Of a DNA stretch of 64,000 bases, positions 16,836-25,882 are shown piece by piece. A program made the position numbers and the translations under genes. Each line of letters opens with the position of its first letter. The stretch's first letter is position 1. The notes beneath the pieces are model-generated. The model worked only from the letters and a program-made list of their open reading frames with translations. It had not been told where the DNA came from and ran no database searches. Origin of the DNA: Bacteroidales bacterium UBA4772 (GTDB lineage Bacteria; Bacteroidota; Bacteroidia; Bacteroidales; VadinHA17). The DNA lies in contig DHHM01000016.1 in the NCBI GenBank assembly GCA_002403305.1, positions 24,574 through 88,573 of the forward strand. Reading direction: 5' to 3'.

Positions 16836-19538
16836 ATGAAAAAGAAATTTTTTCTCTGCTGTGCGCTGACTGCCCTCACTCTTGTTCTACCGGCACAGGT
16901 TGTCATAACCGGACTGCTGACTGAAAATATGACCTGCCCGGTGGGTATGGACATTGACCATCCGCGGTTCTCATGGCAACTGCTTACTGATAAAAGAAAT
17001 GTTCTGCAAACAGCATATGAACTCAGGGTTTTCGACGGTACAAAGGCGGTCTGGAATACCGGTAAGGTAAATTCAGATCAGTCTGTTCATGTCGTCTATG
17101 CCGGAGAGCCGCTGAAATCAGGCAGATACTACAGCTGGAGGGTTCGGGTATGGGATAACAATGGGAACCGTTCAGCGTGGAGCCTGCCGGCAAATTTCCA
17201 CACCGGTTTCTTTGACAGTACGGGATGGAAAGCAAAATGGATTGGGCCGGGTTATGCCGAGGATACGGTGATGAGGCCAAGTCCTCTGATGCGTAAGGAG
17301 TTTACAGTTAAGGGAAAGGTTGCCAGGGCTACTGCATATATCACCGCACATGGCATGTATGAGGCAGAGCTGAACGGAAAGCGCATCGGTGATGCCTTCC
17401 TTACCCCCGGATGGACCTCTTACGGCAAGCGTCTTCAATACCAGGCATTCGATGTGACTGCCCTGCTTAACAACGGCCGCAACGCCATCGGTGTGATGCT
17501 TGGCAACGGGTGGTACCGTGGCAACATCGGGTTCAGCAGGAGCGTCAACTTTTACGGCAGCGATATTGCTCTTTTATGCCAGGTTGATATCGCGTATTCA
17601 GACGGCACCACAGAAACAGTAATTTCCGATGAATCGTGGAAATCATCCACCGGAGCAGTACGGTACTCGGAGATCTATCACGGGGAGATATACGATGCCA
17701 GGCTTGAGAAAAAGGGATGGACACTTCCCGGGTATGATGATTCCGGATGGGACGGCGTGAAAGTGGCCATGCATGACATGGACATTCTGACAGCCACACA
17801 AAATGAGCCGGTGAAAAAACACGAAACCTTCATTCCCGTTAACATCCTCCGAACACCGGCGGGCGAACAGGTTATTGACTTCGGCCAGAACCTCGTCGGG
17901 TGGATTCAGATGAAAGTGAAGGGTAATGCAGGCGACACGGTCATCCTTTCACATGCCGAGGTGCTCGACAGGGAAGGCAACTTTTATACCGCCAACCTGC
18001 GTGCAGCCAAAGCACGTGATATATATATCCTCAGGGGCGAGGGAGAGGAGATTTTCGAGCCTCATTTCACATGGCACGGTTTCAGGTACCTGAAGATCGA
18101 AGGGTATCCGGGGATAATCAGGCCTGAGGACTTCACGGCTGTTGCCATCTATTCCGCTATGAAGCCCACGGGTATATTCACAACATCAGACAGCCTGATA
18201 AACCGGTTGCAGCACAACATTCAATGGGGACAGAAGGGTAATTTTCTGGATATCCCCACCGACTGCCCCCAGCGCGACGAGAGGCTTGGCTGGACGGGTG
18301 ATGCCCAGGCCTTCTCGCGTACCGCAGCCTTCAACATGAATGTAAACAGCTTCTTTGCCAAATGGCTGAAGGACCTGGAGGCGGATCAGGTGGAGGGGAA
18401 AGTGCCTCACGTTGTTCCAAACGTGCTGGGAACGGGATCTGTTAACAGCACGGGATGGTCCGATGTGGCAACGATAGCGCCATGGAACATGTACCTGGTC
18501 TACGGCGACCGGCAGCTGCTTGAACAACAGTACGGGTCAATGAAAGCTTATGTTGAGAGTATCCGGAGAACGGCACGGGAAGATCTCTGGAACTCAGGTT
18601 TCCATTACGGCGACTGGCTCTTCTACAGGCCTGACGATGATAACAGCGGGAGAGCAGCAGTGACCGACAAGTACCTCATCGCACAGTGCTTTTACGCACA
18701 TTCGGTACAACTGCTGATCAAAGCCGCAAACGTGCTGGGTATGACAGAAGATGCCGCCTCTTACAGTAAGCTGCTTGAACGCATAAAAGAGGCATTCATG
18801 AGAGAGTATGTGACTCCGGCCGGCCGCCTGGTATCTGGAACACAGACCGCATATGTGCTGGCACTGAACTTCGACATGTTGCCGGAGGAGCTGAGAGAAC
18901 AGGCAGCCGACCGGCTTGTGTCTAATATTAAAAGCTACGGACACCTGACTACCGGTTTTCTGGGCACACCCTACCTCTGCCATGTGCTGTCACGCTTCGG
19001 TCATACGGACCTGGCATATGAACTTCTGTTACTGAAAAAATACCCCTCCTGGCTATATCCGGTGACCATGGGAGCAACAACCATATGGGAGAGATGGGAC
19101 GGTCAGAAGCCCGACGGCACCTTCCAAAACCCGGGCATGAACTCCTTTAACCACTATGCATACGGAGCCATAGGCGACTGGATGTACCGTGTGATGGCAG
19201 GAATTGACACCCGGGAAGAGGCTCCGGGTTATAAGCACAGCATTATTAAGCCTCACATCGGCGGAGGGCTCACCCATGTCTCGACAAGTCTCGATACCTA
19301 CTACGGAAAACTGAGCAGCGCCTGGAGAATTGAGGGTGGGAAACTAAAGCTTGATGTTGAGATCCCGGCCAATACAACTGCAACAGTCTATATCCCCGTT
19401 GATGATCCGGATGCCATTCTAGAAGGAGGCCGTCCGATGAGGCAGGTGAAGGAGATAAAGATCGCCGGCCGGGAAGATGGCTACGTGGTGGTGAAGTTAG
19501 GATCAGGAAGTTACAGGTTTGAGGGGGTGGACAAATGA
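16836..19538 (+). CDS. Exported alpha-L-rhamnosidase (GH78)
   Basis: 900-residue GH78 enzyme with a signal peptide (MKKKFFLCCALTALTLVLPA). Domain order: an N-terminal Ig-like Bac_rhamnosid_N region (DHPRFSWQLLTDKRNVLQTAYEL), a jelly-roll carbohydrate domain (PLMRKEFTVKGKVARATAYI, GWTSYGKRLQYQ), the (alpha/alpha)6 barrel and a C-terminal beta domain. The acidic motif DCPQRDERLGWTGD (residues 476-489) and WERWDG (Glu752) carry the expected catalytic acids. It releases terminal L-rhamnose from plant or microbial glycans in the periplasm. It sits 3 bp after the kinase-like gene. Confidence 0.95.
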   Translation: MKKKFFLCCALTALTLVLPAQVVITGLLTENMTCPVGMDIDHPRFSWQLLTDKRNVLQTAYELRVFDGTKAVWNTGKVNSDQSVHVVYAGEPLKSGRYYSWRVRVWDNNGNRSAWSLPANFHTGFFDSTGWKAKWIGPGYAEDTVMRPSPLMRKEFTVKGKVARATAYITAHGMYEAELNGKRIGDAFLTPGWTSYGKRLQYQAFDVTALLNNGRNAIGVMLGNGWYRGNIGFSRSVNFYGSDIALLCQVDIAYSDGTTETVISDESWKSSTGAVRYSEIYHGEIYDARLEKKGWTLPGYDDSGWDGVKVAMHDMDILTATQNEPVKKHETFIPVNILRTPAGEQVIDFGQNLVGWIQMKVKGNAGDTVILSHAEVLDREGNFYTANLRAAKARDIYILRGEGEEIFEPHFTWHGFRYLKIEGYPGIIRPEDFTAVAIYSAMKPTGIFTTSDSLINRLQHNIQWGQKGNFLDIPTDCPQRDERLGWTGDAQAFSRTAAFNMNVNSFFAKWLKDLEADQVEGKVPHVVPNVLGTGSVNSTGWSDVATIAPWNMYLVYGDRQLLEQQYGSMKAYVESIRRTAREDLWNSGFHYGDWLFYRPDDDNSGRAAVTDKYLIAQCFYAHSVQLLIKAANVLGMTEDAASYSKLLERIKEAFMREYVTPAGRLVSGTQTAYVLALNFDMLPEELREQAADRLVSNIKSYGHLTTGFLGTPYLCHVLSRFGHTDLAYELLLLKKYPSWLYPVTMGATTIWERWDGQKPDGTFQNPGMNSFNHYAYGAIGDWMYRVMAGIDTREEAPGYKHSIIKPHIGGGLTHVSTSLDTYYGKLSSAWRIEGGKLKLDVEIPANTTATVYIPVDDPDAILEGGRPMRQVKEIKIAGREDGYVVVKLGSGSYRFEGVDK

Positions 19539-19579
19539 ACTGACAGGCATTTATGGATTACACGTTTAATGTCTCATGC

Positions 19580-20002
19580 TCATTTCAATCCTTTTTTATA
19601 TTCTATGATCTTTAGCAGATCTGAAAGTTCCTCAATTGTATTAACAACCAGAACCACGGGGTGCAGTTTGCCGAACGTTTCCGTTTCCTTCAGTTTTTGC
19701 TTGATATTGTCGTCTATCTCCAGCTCAAGGATACCCTGGATGTGCCTTTCCGTAAAGTAGAATACCGTCCTGAAGAAGCCATCCCATACTGACAGCCAGA
19801 ATACAGTCTTCTTTTTAAAGACTACCTTGCATAGCCAGGCCTTACCGTCATTATAGTATCTCCATTCCGGAATCAGTCCGTACGGATCACCGGTTATAAT
19901 CGCCAGCGTCTTTTCATACATCAGGTAACTAGCACCCAATGCATTTTGAAGAACCTCCGGGGAAGGAGGCACAGTGGGATCGTTTAATAATGGCTTGTTC
20001 AT
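19580..20002 (-). CDS. DUF3788 protein
   Basis: 140-residue cytoplasmic protein that is one DUF3788 domain. Family features are PEWRYYNDGKAWLCKVVFKK, TVFWLSVWDGFFRTVFYFTE and the C-terminal ELSDLLKIIEYKKGLK. Members are common, monocistronic proteins of Bacteroidota and Firmicutes; no function is established. It converges with the rhamnosidase gene with a 41-bp gap that holds no clear terminator. Confidence 0.85.
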   Translation of the reverse strand: MNKPLLNDPTVPPSPEVLQNALGASYLMYEKTLAIITGDPYGLIPEWRYYNDGKAWLCKVVFKKKTVFWLSVWDGFFRTVFYFTERHIQGILELEIDDNIKQKLKETETFGKLHPVVLVVNTIEELSDLLKIIEYKKGLK

Positions 20003-20035
20003 ATACTTGTATTTATCGAACTGATTCTGAGGGCT

Positions 20036-20647
20036 CTACACCTCCAGGCCCAGCCCGGTCAGCTCCTCACGCAACTGATCAGGCGACAGGAAATGAATTG
20101 CGTGAAACCCCAGCTCTGTCGCAGCATCGGCATTCGGCTTATTGTCATCAATATAGACTGACTCCACGGGATTGACACCGTATCTCTCCACCAGCACACG
20201 ATAGATAGCATGATCAGGCTTCAGAAGCTTCTCATAACCGGAGACCACCAGCCCGTCAAACTCCTTCATGAAGTCATAGCGGTTATAGGCTACAGGGAAG
20301 GCCTCATGTGACCAGTTTGAAAGGGCGTAGAGGGGCATCCCGGCCGATTTAAGCTTACGGAATATCTCCACCGTCCCTTTTATCTCACCGTTGAGCATCT
20401 CCTCCCAGCGGCCGTAATATAGGGCAATCCTGTCACTGTACTCAGGGTATTTCGCCTGGAGTTCAGCGGTGGCCACGCTGAAAAGCTTGCCACCGTCCTG
20501 CTGAACGTTCCATTCATAGGTGCAGATGTTCGCAAGGAACCACTCCATCTCCTCTTCATTATCGAAGACTTTCCGGAAAAGGTGCCTCGGGTTCCAGTCT
20601 ATCAGAACACCCCCGATATCAAATACTACGCTCGTAATGTTCTTCAT
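20036..20647 (-). CDS. HAD-superfamily hydrolase (subfamily IA, YihX-like)
   Basis: 203-residue HAD phosphatase-fold protein. The nucleophile motif is VVFDIGGVLIDW (first Asp kept, second position Gly, as in the YihX/epoxide-hydrolase-N-terminal group), motif II is YALSNWSHEAF, the motif III lysine is in LLKPDHAIYRV and motif IV is SVYIDDNKPNADAA. A four-helix cap lies between motifs I and II. It likely dephosphorylates a small phosphorylated metabolite; the substrate is unknown. It may be co-transcribed with the DUF3788 gene 33 bp downstream. Confidence 0.88.
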   Translation of the reverse strand: MKNITSVVFDIGGVLIDWNPRHLFRKVFDNEEEMEWFLANICTYEWNVQQDGGKLFSVATAELQAKYPEYSDRIALYYGRWEEMLNGEIKGTVEIFRKLKSAGMPLYALSNWSHEAFPVAYNRYDFMKEFDGLVVSGYEKLLKPDHAIYRVLVERYGVNPVESVYIDDNKPNADAATELGFHAIHFLSPDQLREELTGLGLEV

Positions 20648-20673
20648 GGTTCAATATTCCGGCGCAATAATAG

Positions 20674-22248
20674 CTATTTTTGACGCAGCCACCGGAAATA
20701 TTCGTCCATAAACTCCAGTTTTTCAAGATTTGGTACTGCTATTGTAACCGGTTCGGAACCCCTGAGCCAGAGTACTGTCTCCTCACCCTCGCTGAACAGG
20801 GGCCACTCAGGGAGGCCTTCACCGTTGGGATCGCCATTCTTTGCAAAGTTTGTCCAGTACTTAATCATGAGGTCCGAAAGGGCCTGCTCCTCTTCGGTGA
20901 CCTGTGCATTGGGATTCAGATTCAGATGTCCGAAGACGTATGCCATCTCCGATCCATGGCCAGCGCCCCGCGGTACCGGGCCATCGGGGAAGAGAGGTTC
21001 AGCCCTGAACTGGTCAAAGTAATAGGTGTAGACTCCCGAGCTGCCCGTCTCTGTCTGCAGCCGCGCCCAGGCATATGAGGGCCAGGCGAAGGCTGTCTCA
21101 CGGAATATGTCTGACAGTGAGTGATAGACCTCGAGCCGGTCATCGCCCGGGTAGAGCTCCAGCGCCCTTTCTGCCATAGGGCCGAAGCGTGCCTTTACCA
21201 TGTCAGCATATTGCTGCGGCTCCATCGGCTGAACGAACATAGACCCCTCATCAGAGTTGGTGCCTATAATGACGTTCACATCATTGTAGTTGCCTTCCGT
21301 GTAGAGTTTGTACTGGTCTCCGGCAATGACATAACCGTCAGCGTTGGGCCAGAAACCGCCCATCTGCGACAGCGGATCGTCGAGCCATCTGTCGTATGGT
21401 ACCGTCCTGAGTGCTTCCAGGCTCTGTGCGCCCATTCTTTCGGCAAACTCAAGCCCCTGCTGTTCAGCACCCTTCAGTGTGGTCATAAATTCACCCATAC
21501 CCCTGCTGTCGCTCACCGGCCCGAATGACCCGCCGCTCTGGCTGATGGCTCCTGCAAAGAGTCCCTTTGCAAGTGGCGAGGCACAGAGCATGCTTACAGA
21601 AATTGCTCCGGCAGACTCTCCGAAGATTGTCACCTTACCGGGGTCTCCGCCAAAGGCTTCTATATTATCCTGTACCCACCTCAGCCCCGCAATCTGGTCA
21701 AGCAGTCCGTAATTGCCTGATACACCGTTCTCCGATTCCGCCGACAGTTCCGGATGAGCCATGAACCCGGGGGCGCCCAGGCGATAGGCCACGCTGACCA
21801 TGATAACGCCGTTGTTGGCAATATTGTTACCGCTGTAAAGGGGTGATGCAGTGCCGCCGTTGGAGAAGCCCCCGCCGTAGATCCAGACCATGACCGGAAG
21901 CTTCTCCCGTGATGATTTCGCCGGGGTCCATACGTTAAGAAAGAGGCAGTCCTCAGACATCTCTATGTCACCCATCCACTGCGTTTTTACCTGCACCGGC
22001 ACAGGGGCATATCTGTCTGCATTCAGAACCCCCTCCCAGGGCTCAACGGGCTGCGGCGCCTTCCAGCGCAGTTCGCCCACCGGAGGGGCGGCAAAAGGTA
22101 TGCCCCTGAAGACGGCTATGCCATCCTCAACGGTGCCCTGAACAATGCCGTCATCAAGCTTGACGGTAGCTTCTGAAAGCTTCTCACTGCGGCAGCCTCC
22201 GATGAGGGCCGTCAGAATCAAAAGTGACATTACTGCTGTTGTTTTCAT
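20674..22248 (-). CDS. Type B carboxylesterase lipoprotein
   Basis: 524-residue alpha/beta-hydrolase of the carboxylesterase type B family. It starts with a lipoprotein signal (MKTTAVMSLLILTALIGGC, lipobox LIGGC), so it should be membrane-anchored. Family motifs are GIAVFRGIPFAAPPVGELRW, EDCLFLNVWTP, the nucleophile elbow FGESAGAISVSM, the acid region GTNSDEGSMF and the histidine motif GAGHGSEMAYVFG. It hydrolyses ester bonds; near a GH78 enzyme it may remove acyl groups from glycans. It shares direction with the esterase upstream. Confidence 0.9.
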   Translation of the reverse strand: MKTTAVMSLLILTALIGGCRSEKLSEATVKLDDGIVQGTVEDGIAVFRGIPFAAPPVGELRWKAPQPVEPWEGVLNADRYAPVPVQVKTQWMGDIEMSEDCLFLNVWTPAKSSREKLPVMVWIYGGGFSNGGTASPLYSGNNIANNGVIMVSVAYRLGAPGFMAHPELSAESENGVSGNYGLLDQIAGLRWVQDNIEAFGGDPGKVTIFGESAGAISVSMLCASPLAKGLFAGAISQSGGSFGPVSDSRGMGEFMTTLKGAEQQGLEFAERMGAQSLEALRTVPYDRWLDDPLSQMGGFWPNADGYVIAGDQYKLYTEGNYNDVNVIIGTNSDEGSMFVQPMEPQQYADMVKARFGPMAERALELYPGDDRLEVYHSLSDIFRETAFAWPSYAWARLQTETGSSGVYTYYFDQFRAEPLFPDGPVPRGAGHGSEMAYVFGHLNLNPNAQVTEEEQALSDLMIKYWTNFAKNGDPNGEGLPEWPLFSEGEETVLWLRGSEPVTIAVPNLEKLEFMDEYFRWLRQK

Positions 22249-22311
22249 TAGATTATTTGATTACTATATTTTTGGTCGAATGGAATTTGCCGGAACCATT
22301 ATGACCGGATC

Positions 22312-24027
22312 CTATCGCAGGCTTATTACTTCTGAAGACTGCAGTGCTGCAGCATCAGGCTGCGAAAGTTTCCAATCGTTGTCAAAAGTACCCTGGCTGA
22401 TTACATTGTCAGGACTCTCGCGGAACAGTATGAAATCACCAAATTCTTTCAGCATCTCGATATTCGAGCCCATGAAGGTCAGACTCTGTTCTCTGGCGGC
22501 CTGTTTCGGCGGAGTCCACCACGGGAGACCTGAGCTGATGAGCAGGTAATGCCTGTTCATCGGGTAAATATAGAGCAGGCCGTAATCCCCGGTGCCAGCG
22601 TAGAGATGCAGGGGAAGCCTGTCGGCAAACTTCTCAATGACGGCATTTGTCTCCCTGGTGCCAAAGAGTATCAGGTTGGAAGTGACATAATCGCTTTGTC
22701 TTACCTGCTGATCGGAGATGACGCGCGGAAAAACCATTATCCGTCCTCCGCGACCTGTCCAGTCTGCCGCAGCCGCTGCCTGAGCCCTGCGGGCAGCCAG
22801 CTCCTCCCGCGACGGATCGCCGCCGGTGCCGTAGACATAGAGATGGCTCCCGGCAACAGCTGCAGATATCGGGCCCTCTCCGCCCGGCTGTTTGGCTGTC
22901 AGCCCGGGGGTGAATTTCCTGTTTGCCCAGCTTCCCCTTGTTTTTGTGAAAGAGACAGCATCGGCACTTTTTAGTGAGAACGAGCGGCCGTCAACAGTAA
23001 GGGAGACCTTTTTTCCCGTATCAAACATCGGGTGGCCCGCAAGATTAAGGGTAAAGGCTTCCAGGCCCGTCGTCTGCACTTCGATCCGGTTGTTTCCGGT
23101 AAATTTTGCATCGATTGTTGCCATCTGACCCGGCACAAGATCATCAAATTTTACCCAGTAGGCCTTATTGTATTTGAACCACCTGGAGCTGAACCTGACC
23201 TGCTCAGGGTATAGATCTCTCCTGAACTGGGAAAACCACTCAAAGATGAACCCGTCCTTGTATGCCCACTCCCAGCTGTTATGGCCCACACCGGGGTATT
23301 CTATGTAATCGAGCCTCTGCGCTGTTGTCTCAAGCTTTGCCTTCCACCCGGAGACCACGGGATATAGAAAGTCCTTGTCCCCCACAAAGAGATGAACCGG
23401 CATATTTGATGCATTGCCGGCAAGTTCAGTGATACCTTCAGGTGGAGCAGGACATACCGGTGCTATTGCTGCCCAAATGTCAGGACGTGTCAGTCCCAGC
23501 CATAGTGTGCCCCCTCCTCCCATGGAGAGGCCGGTAAGGTAAATGCGGTCTTCATCTATCAGGAACCGCGACTTAATATCATCAATCATCTCGTACACGT
23601 CCTGCTCGGGAATGCCCTGGTATCCGGCGGTGCCCCGGGCATACGGCGCTGCTGCGATGTAATCGACCGGTGTGAAGGGTGGCCAGTACCTGGTTGCCTC
23701 AACATCATTCTCATATGGCACGCTTCCCGGCTTGATGAAATCATAACCCTGACTGTTACCTACGCCAAACAGGCGCCTCAGTCCGAGACGGTGATTTGAG
23801 TATGCCCCGTGAAGAAAAACCACCAGGGGATAGGATCTTGACTCGTCAAAGTTGTCAGGGATATAGACGGCATAGGGCTGGTCTGCGTCATCCATCGGTG
23901 AAAAGAAGGAGAGGTCCTGGGGACCGGCCTTCAGCTTCTGGGCTTCGACAGTATTAATGCTATAGGTTGTGAAAAACAGGACGAACAACAGAATAGAACT
24001 GATCTGGAAAGATGGTTTTAATTTCAT
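22312..24027 (-). CDS. Exported alpha/beta-hydrolase esterase with C-terminal accessory region
   Basis: 571 residues from the ATG at 24025-24027 (an ATG four codons upstream is possible). The signal peptide includes ISSILLFVLFFTTYSI. The esterase domain (about residues 35-270) has VVFLHGAYSNH, the nucleophile GLSMGGGGTLW, the acid VGDKDFLYPVV and the histidine GVGHNSWEW, typical of the feruloyl-esterase/PHB-depolymerase-like group. The C-terminal 290 residues, with an Ala/Arg-rich linker (RRAQAAAAADW), have no family I recognise. It is encoded next to a second esterase and FucU, suggesting work on acylated polysaccharide. Confidence 0.82.
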   Translation of the reverse strand: MKLKPSFQISSILLFVLFFTTYSINTVEAQKLKAGPQDLSFFSPMDDADQPYAVYIPDNFDESRSYPLVVFLHGAYSNHRLGLRRLFGVGNSQGYDFIKPGSVPYENDVEATRYWPPFTPVDYIAAAPYARGTAGYQGIPEQDVYEMIDDIKSRFLIDEDRIYLTGLSMGGGGTLWLGLTRPDIWAAIAPVCPAPPEGITELAGNASNMPVHLFVGDKDFLYPVVSGWKAKLETTAQRLDYIEYPGVGHNSWEWAYKDGFIFEWFSQFRRDLYPEQVRFSSRWFKYNKAYWVKFDDLVPGQMATIDAKFTGNNRIEVQTTGLEAFTLNLAGHPMFDTGKKVSLTVDGRSFSLKSADAVSFTKTRGSWANRKFTPGLTAKQPGGEGPISAAVAGSHLYVYGTGGDPSREELAARRAQAAAAADWTGRGGRIMVFPRVISDQQVRQSDYVTSNLILFGTRETNAVIEKFADRLPLHLYAGTGDYGLLYIYPMNRHYLLISSGLPWWTPPKQAAREQSLTFMGSNIEMLKEFGDFILFRESPDNVISQGTFDNDWKLSQPDAAALQSSEVISLR

Positions 24028-24124
24028 TTTACTTAACATCTTTATTTAAATTATATTCAAGCTTTTATAAGAAATTATATTGAGTCATACTTCATATATA
24101 CATGGTTCTGAAGTAACTGTTTAG

Positions 24125-24556
24125 TCAAACCGGCGTAACTCCCTTTATAAGAATGATATTGCCATACTTCGCCGTCTCTCCCGTCATGACAACGGCAAAA
24201 GCGTTTTTTGCTCTCTCATAAAAGGCATACCGGTCGATGCGTTTTATGGTCGGCAGTTCAGGATTGGTAAGGGAGATGCTTTGCTGGTATGAGATATCAA
24301 CCTGTGGGTCGAGGGTGTCACCTGCAACGGGTTCCATCATTATCAGCGGATGGGGAACGTAGGTGTCAAGCTCGAAGAGCGGCAGGATAGCTTCCAGCAG
24401 GTCGGCGATACGCAGTCCGTCTGCCCTGATAACCCGTTTGCCCATGCTCTCGCCGGGGAAGTGTGCGTCCGCCAGTACCAGCTCGTCACCGTGGCCCATG
24501 CGGGCCATCACCTCAAGCAGCTGGGGTGAGATGAGGGGAGAGATTCCTTTCAGCAT
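24125..24556 (-). CDS. fucU: L-fucose mutarotase-like protein (RbsD/FucU family)
   Basis: 143-residue cytoplasmic protein of the RbsD/FucU family, full length. It interconverts the alpha and beta anomers of L-fucose or a related sugar before isomerisation. Diagnostic features are LLEVMARMGHGDELVLADAHFP at the N terminus, with the catalytic His, RADGLRIADLLEAILPLFELD, FYERAKNAFAVVMTGE and the end KYGNIILIKGV. It supports a deoxysugar theme together with the GH78 enzyme and kinase-like gene, but isomerase, aldolase and permease genes are not in the window. Confidence 0.9.
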   Translation of the reverse strand: MLKGISPLISPQLLEVMARMGHGDELVLADAHFPGESMGKRVIRADGLRIADLLEAILPLFELDTYVPHPLIMMEPVAGDTLDPQVDISYQQSISLTNPELPTIKRIDRYAFYERAKNAFAVVMTGETAKYGNIILIKGVTPV

Positions 24557-24843
24557 AGTTACTGTTATTTATACAGGAAGTGAATTTAATCAATGGGGAG
24601 CAGAAATGATAACCGGGGATGACTTTTTCTTGCCGATGCAGGCTTTGGAATACTTTATGTCCTTCGGACAATGGGTCTGAATGGCAATGTGAAAACATAA
24701 AATATTACTTCGTAGGAGTTATAGTATTGCAGGACCATGATCAATCGAAAATCTCCTTTTCAACGCAGGGTATCAACAATTTTGCTGAAAGAGGGTTATT
24801 AGATAGTAATCAGTAATTTTATATCACATATTTAAACCACACA

Positions 24844-25674
24844 ATGAAAAGCACCAATTTCTTCACACTTGCCAACGGAGTGACGATTCCGGCAATTGGT
24901 TTCGGCACATGGCAAATTCCTTCAGGTGACCTTGCCTATAACTCGGTAAAAGAGGCTCTTAAGGCAGGATACCGACACATTGACACAGCGCAGGCTTACG
25001 GCAACGAGGCCAGCGTCGGTCAGGCAATAATTGACTCCGGCATTGCCCGCAGTGAGATCTTCGTCACCTCAAAGCTGCCGGCAGAGATAAAGAGCTATGA
25101 CCAGGCGGTCCGTCATATCCGGTTCACGATGAAAAAGATAGGTCTTGACTATATTGATCTATACCTCATCCATGCCCCCTGGCCATGGGATAAGATCGGG
25201 GCCGATTATACAAAGGAGAATATCGAAGTATGGAGGGCTATGGAAGAATTTTACGAGAGCGGCAAAACCCGTTCCATAGGCATTTCAAACTTCAGTGTAA
25301 AGGATATCGATGCTATTCTTGACAACTCCCGTGTCAGGCCCATGGTCAACCAGATCAAGATGCACATCGGTCATCCCCAGGAGGAGATAACTGACCACTG
25401 CCGGAAAAACGGAATCCTGGTTGAAGGTTACTCCCCGCTTGCAACGGGAAGGCTGCTTGACAGCAAGGAGCTTGCCGCCATGGCAAACAAATACGGTAAG
25501 ACAGTAGCGCAACTCTCCATCCGCTATGTTCTTCAAAAAGGTGCGCTGCCCCTTCCGAAGTCGACCCATCCCGAATACATCAGGCAAAACTTCGATGTCG
25601 GTTTTGAGATCACCGCTGACGAGATGAGCTACCTCGATACTCTCTCTGCCGCACAACCCAGGCCTTGGGAATAG
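24844..25674 (+). CDS. Aldo/keto reductase
   Basis: 276-residue (beta/alpha)8 aldo/keto reductase, NADPH-dependent. The catalytic tetrad is visible: Asp47 and Tyr52 in HIDTAQAYGNEASVG, Lys77 in VTSKLP and His110 in LYLIHAPWPW. GKTRSIGISNF and LPLPKSTHPEYIRQNF form the cofactor-binding ends. It resembles the 2,5-diketo-gluconate reductase/YvgN group with broad carbonyl specificity. It is preceded by 287 bp without a gene (24557-24843), in which I see no clear element. Confidence 0.92.
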   Translation: MKSTNFFTLANGVTIPAIGFGTWQIPSGDLAYNSVKEALKAGYRHIDTAQAYGNEASVGQAIIDSGIARSEIFVTSKLPAEIKSYDQAVRHIRFTMKKIGLDYIDLYLIHAPWPWDKIGADYTKENIEVWRAMEEFYESGKTRSIGISNFSVKDIDAILDNSRVRPMVNQIKMHIGHPQEEITDHCRKNGILVEGYSPLATGRLLDSKELAAMANKYGKTVAQLSIRYVLQKGALPLPKSTHPEYIRQNFDVGFEITADEMSYLDTLSAAQPRPWE

Positions 25675-25724
25675 GAAAAGTCACCCGAGGTCAGTGGATG
25701 CAGTGTGAGGGCTCAAAAAAGAAA

Positions 25725-25754
25725 AACCCCTCAAGCTTTTCTACTTGAAGGGTT
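25725..25754 (-). terminator. Intrinsic terminator after tRNA-Arg
   Basis: On the minus strand AACCCTTCAAG and CTTGAGGGGTT form an 11-bp stem (one G-U pair) around an 8-nt loop, followed by TTTTTC. It begins 7 bp past the tRNA 3' end. Confidence 0.75.
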
Positions 25755-25761
25755 ACCAGTG

Positions 25762-25833
25762 TAGCCCCACCAGGAATCGAACCTGGATTTCAGGTTTAGG
25801 AAACCCGCGTTCTATCCATTGAACTATAGGGCC
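25762..25833 (-). tRNA. tRNA-Arg (anticodon CCT)
   Basis: 72-nt cloverleaf on the minus strand. Acceptor GGCCCTA pairs with TGGGGCT (two G-U pairs). The anticodon stem CGGGT/ACCTG encloses TTCCTAA, giving anticodon CCT (arginine, AGG). The T arm ATCCAGGTTCGATTCCTGG is canonical. CCA is not encoded. The tRNA lies 49 bp downstream of the sulfur operon's last gene. Confidence 0.95.
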
Positions 25834-25882
25834 GCTCCATTGCAGCCGCAAATGTAAATTAATTTTCGGTTATCGCAAAAAA

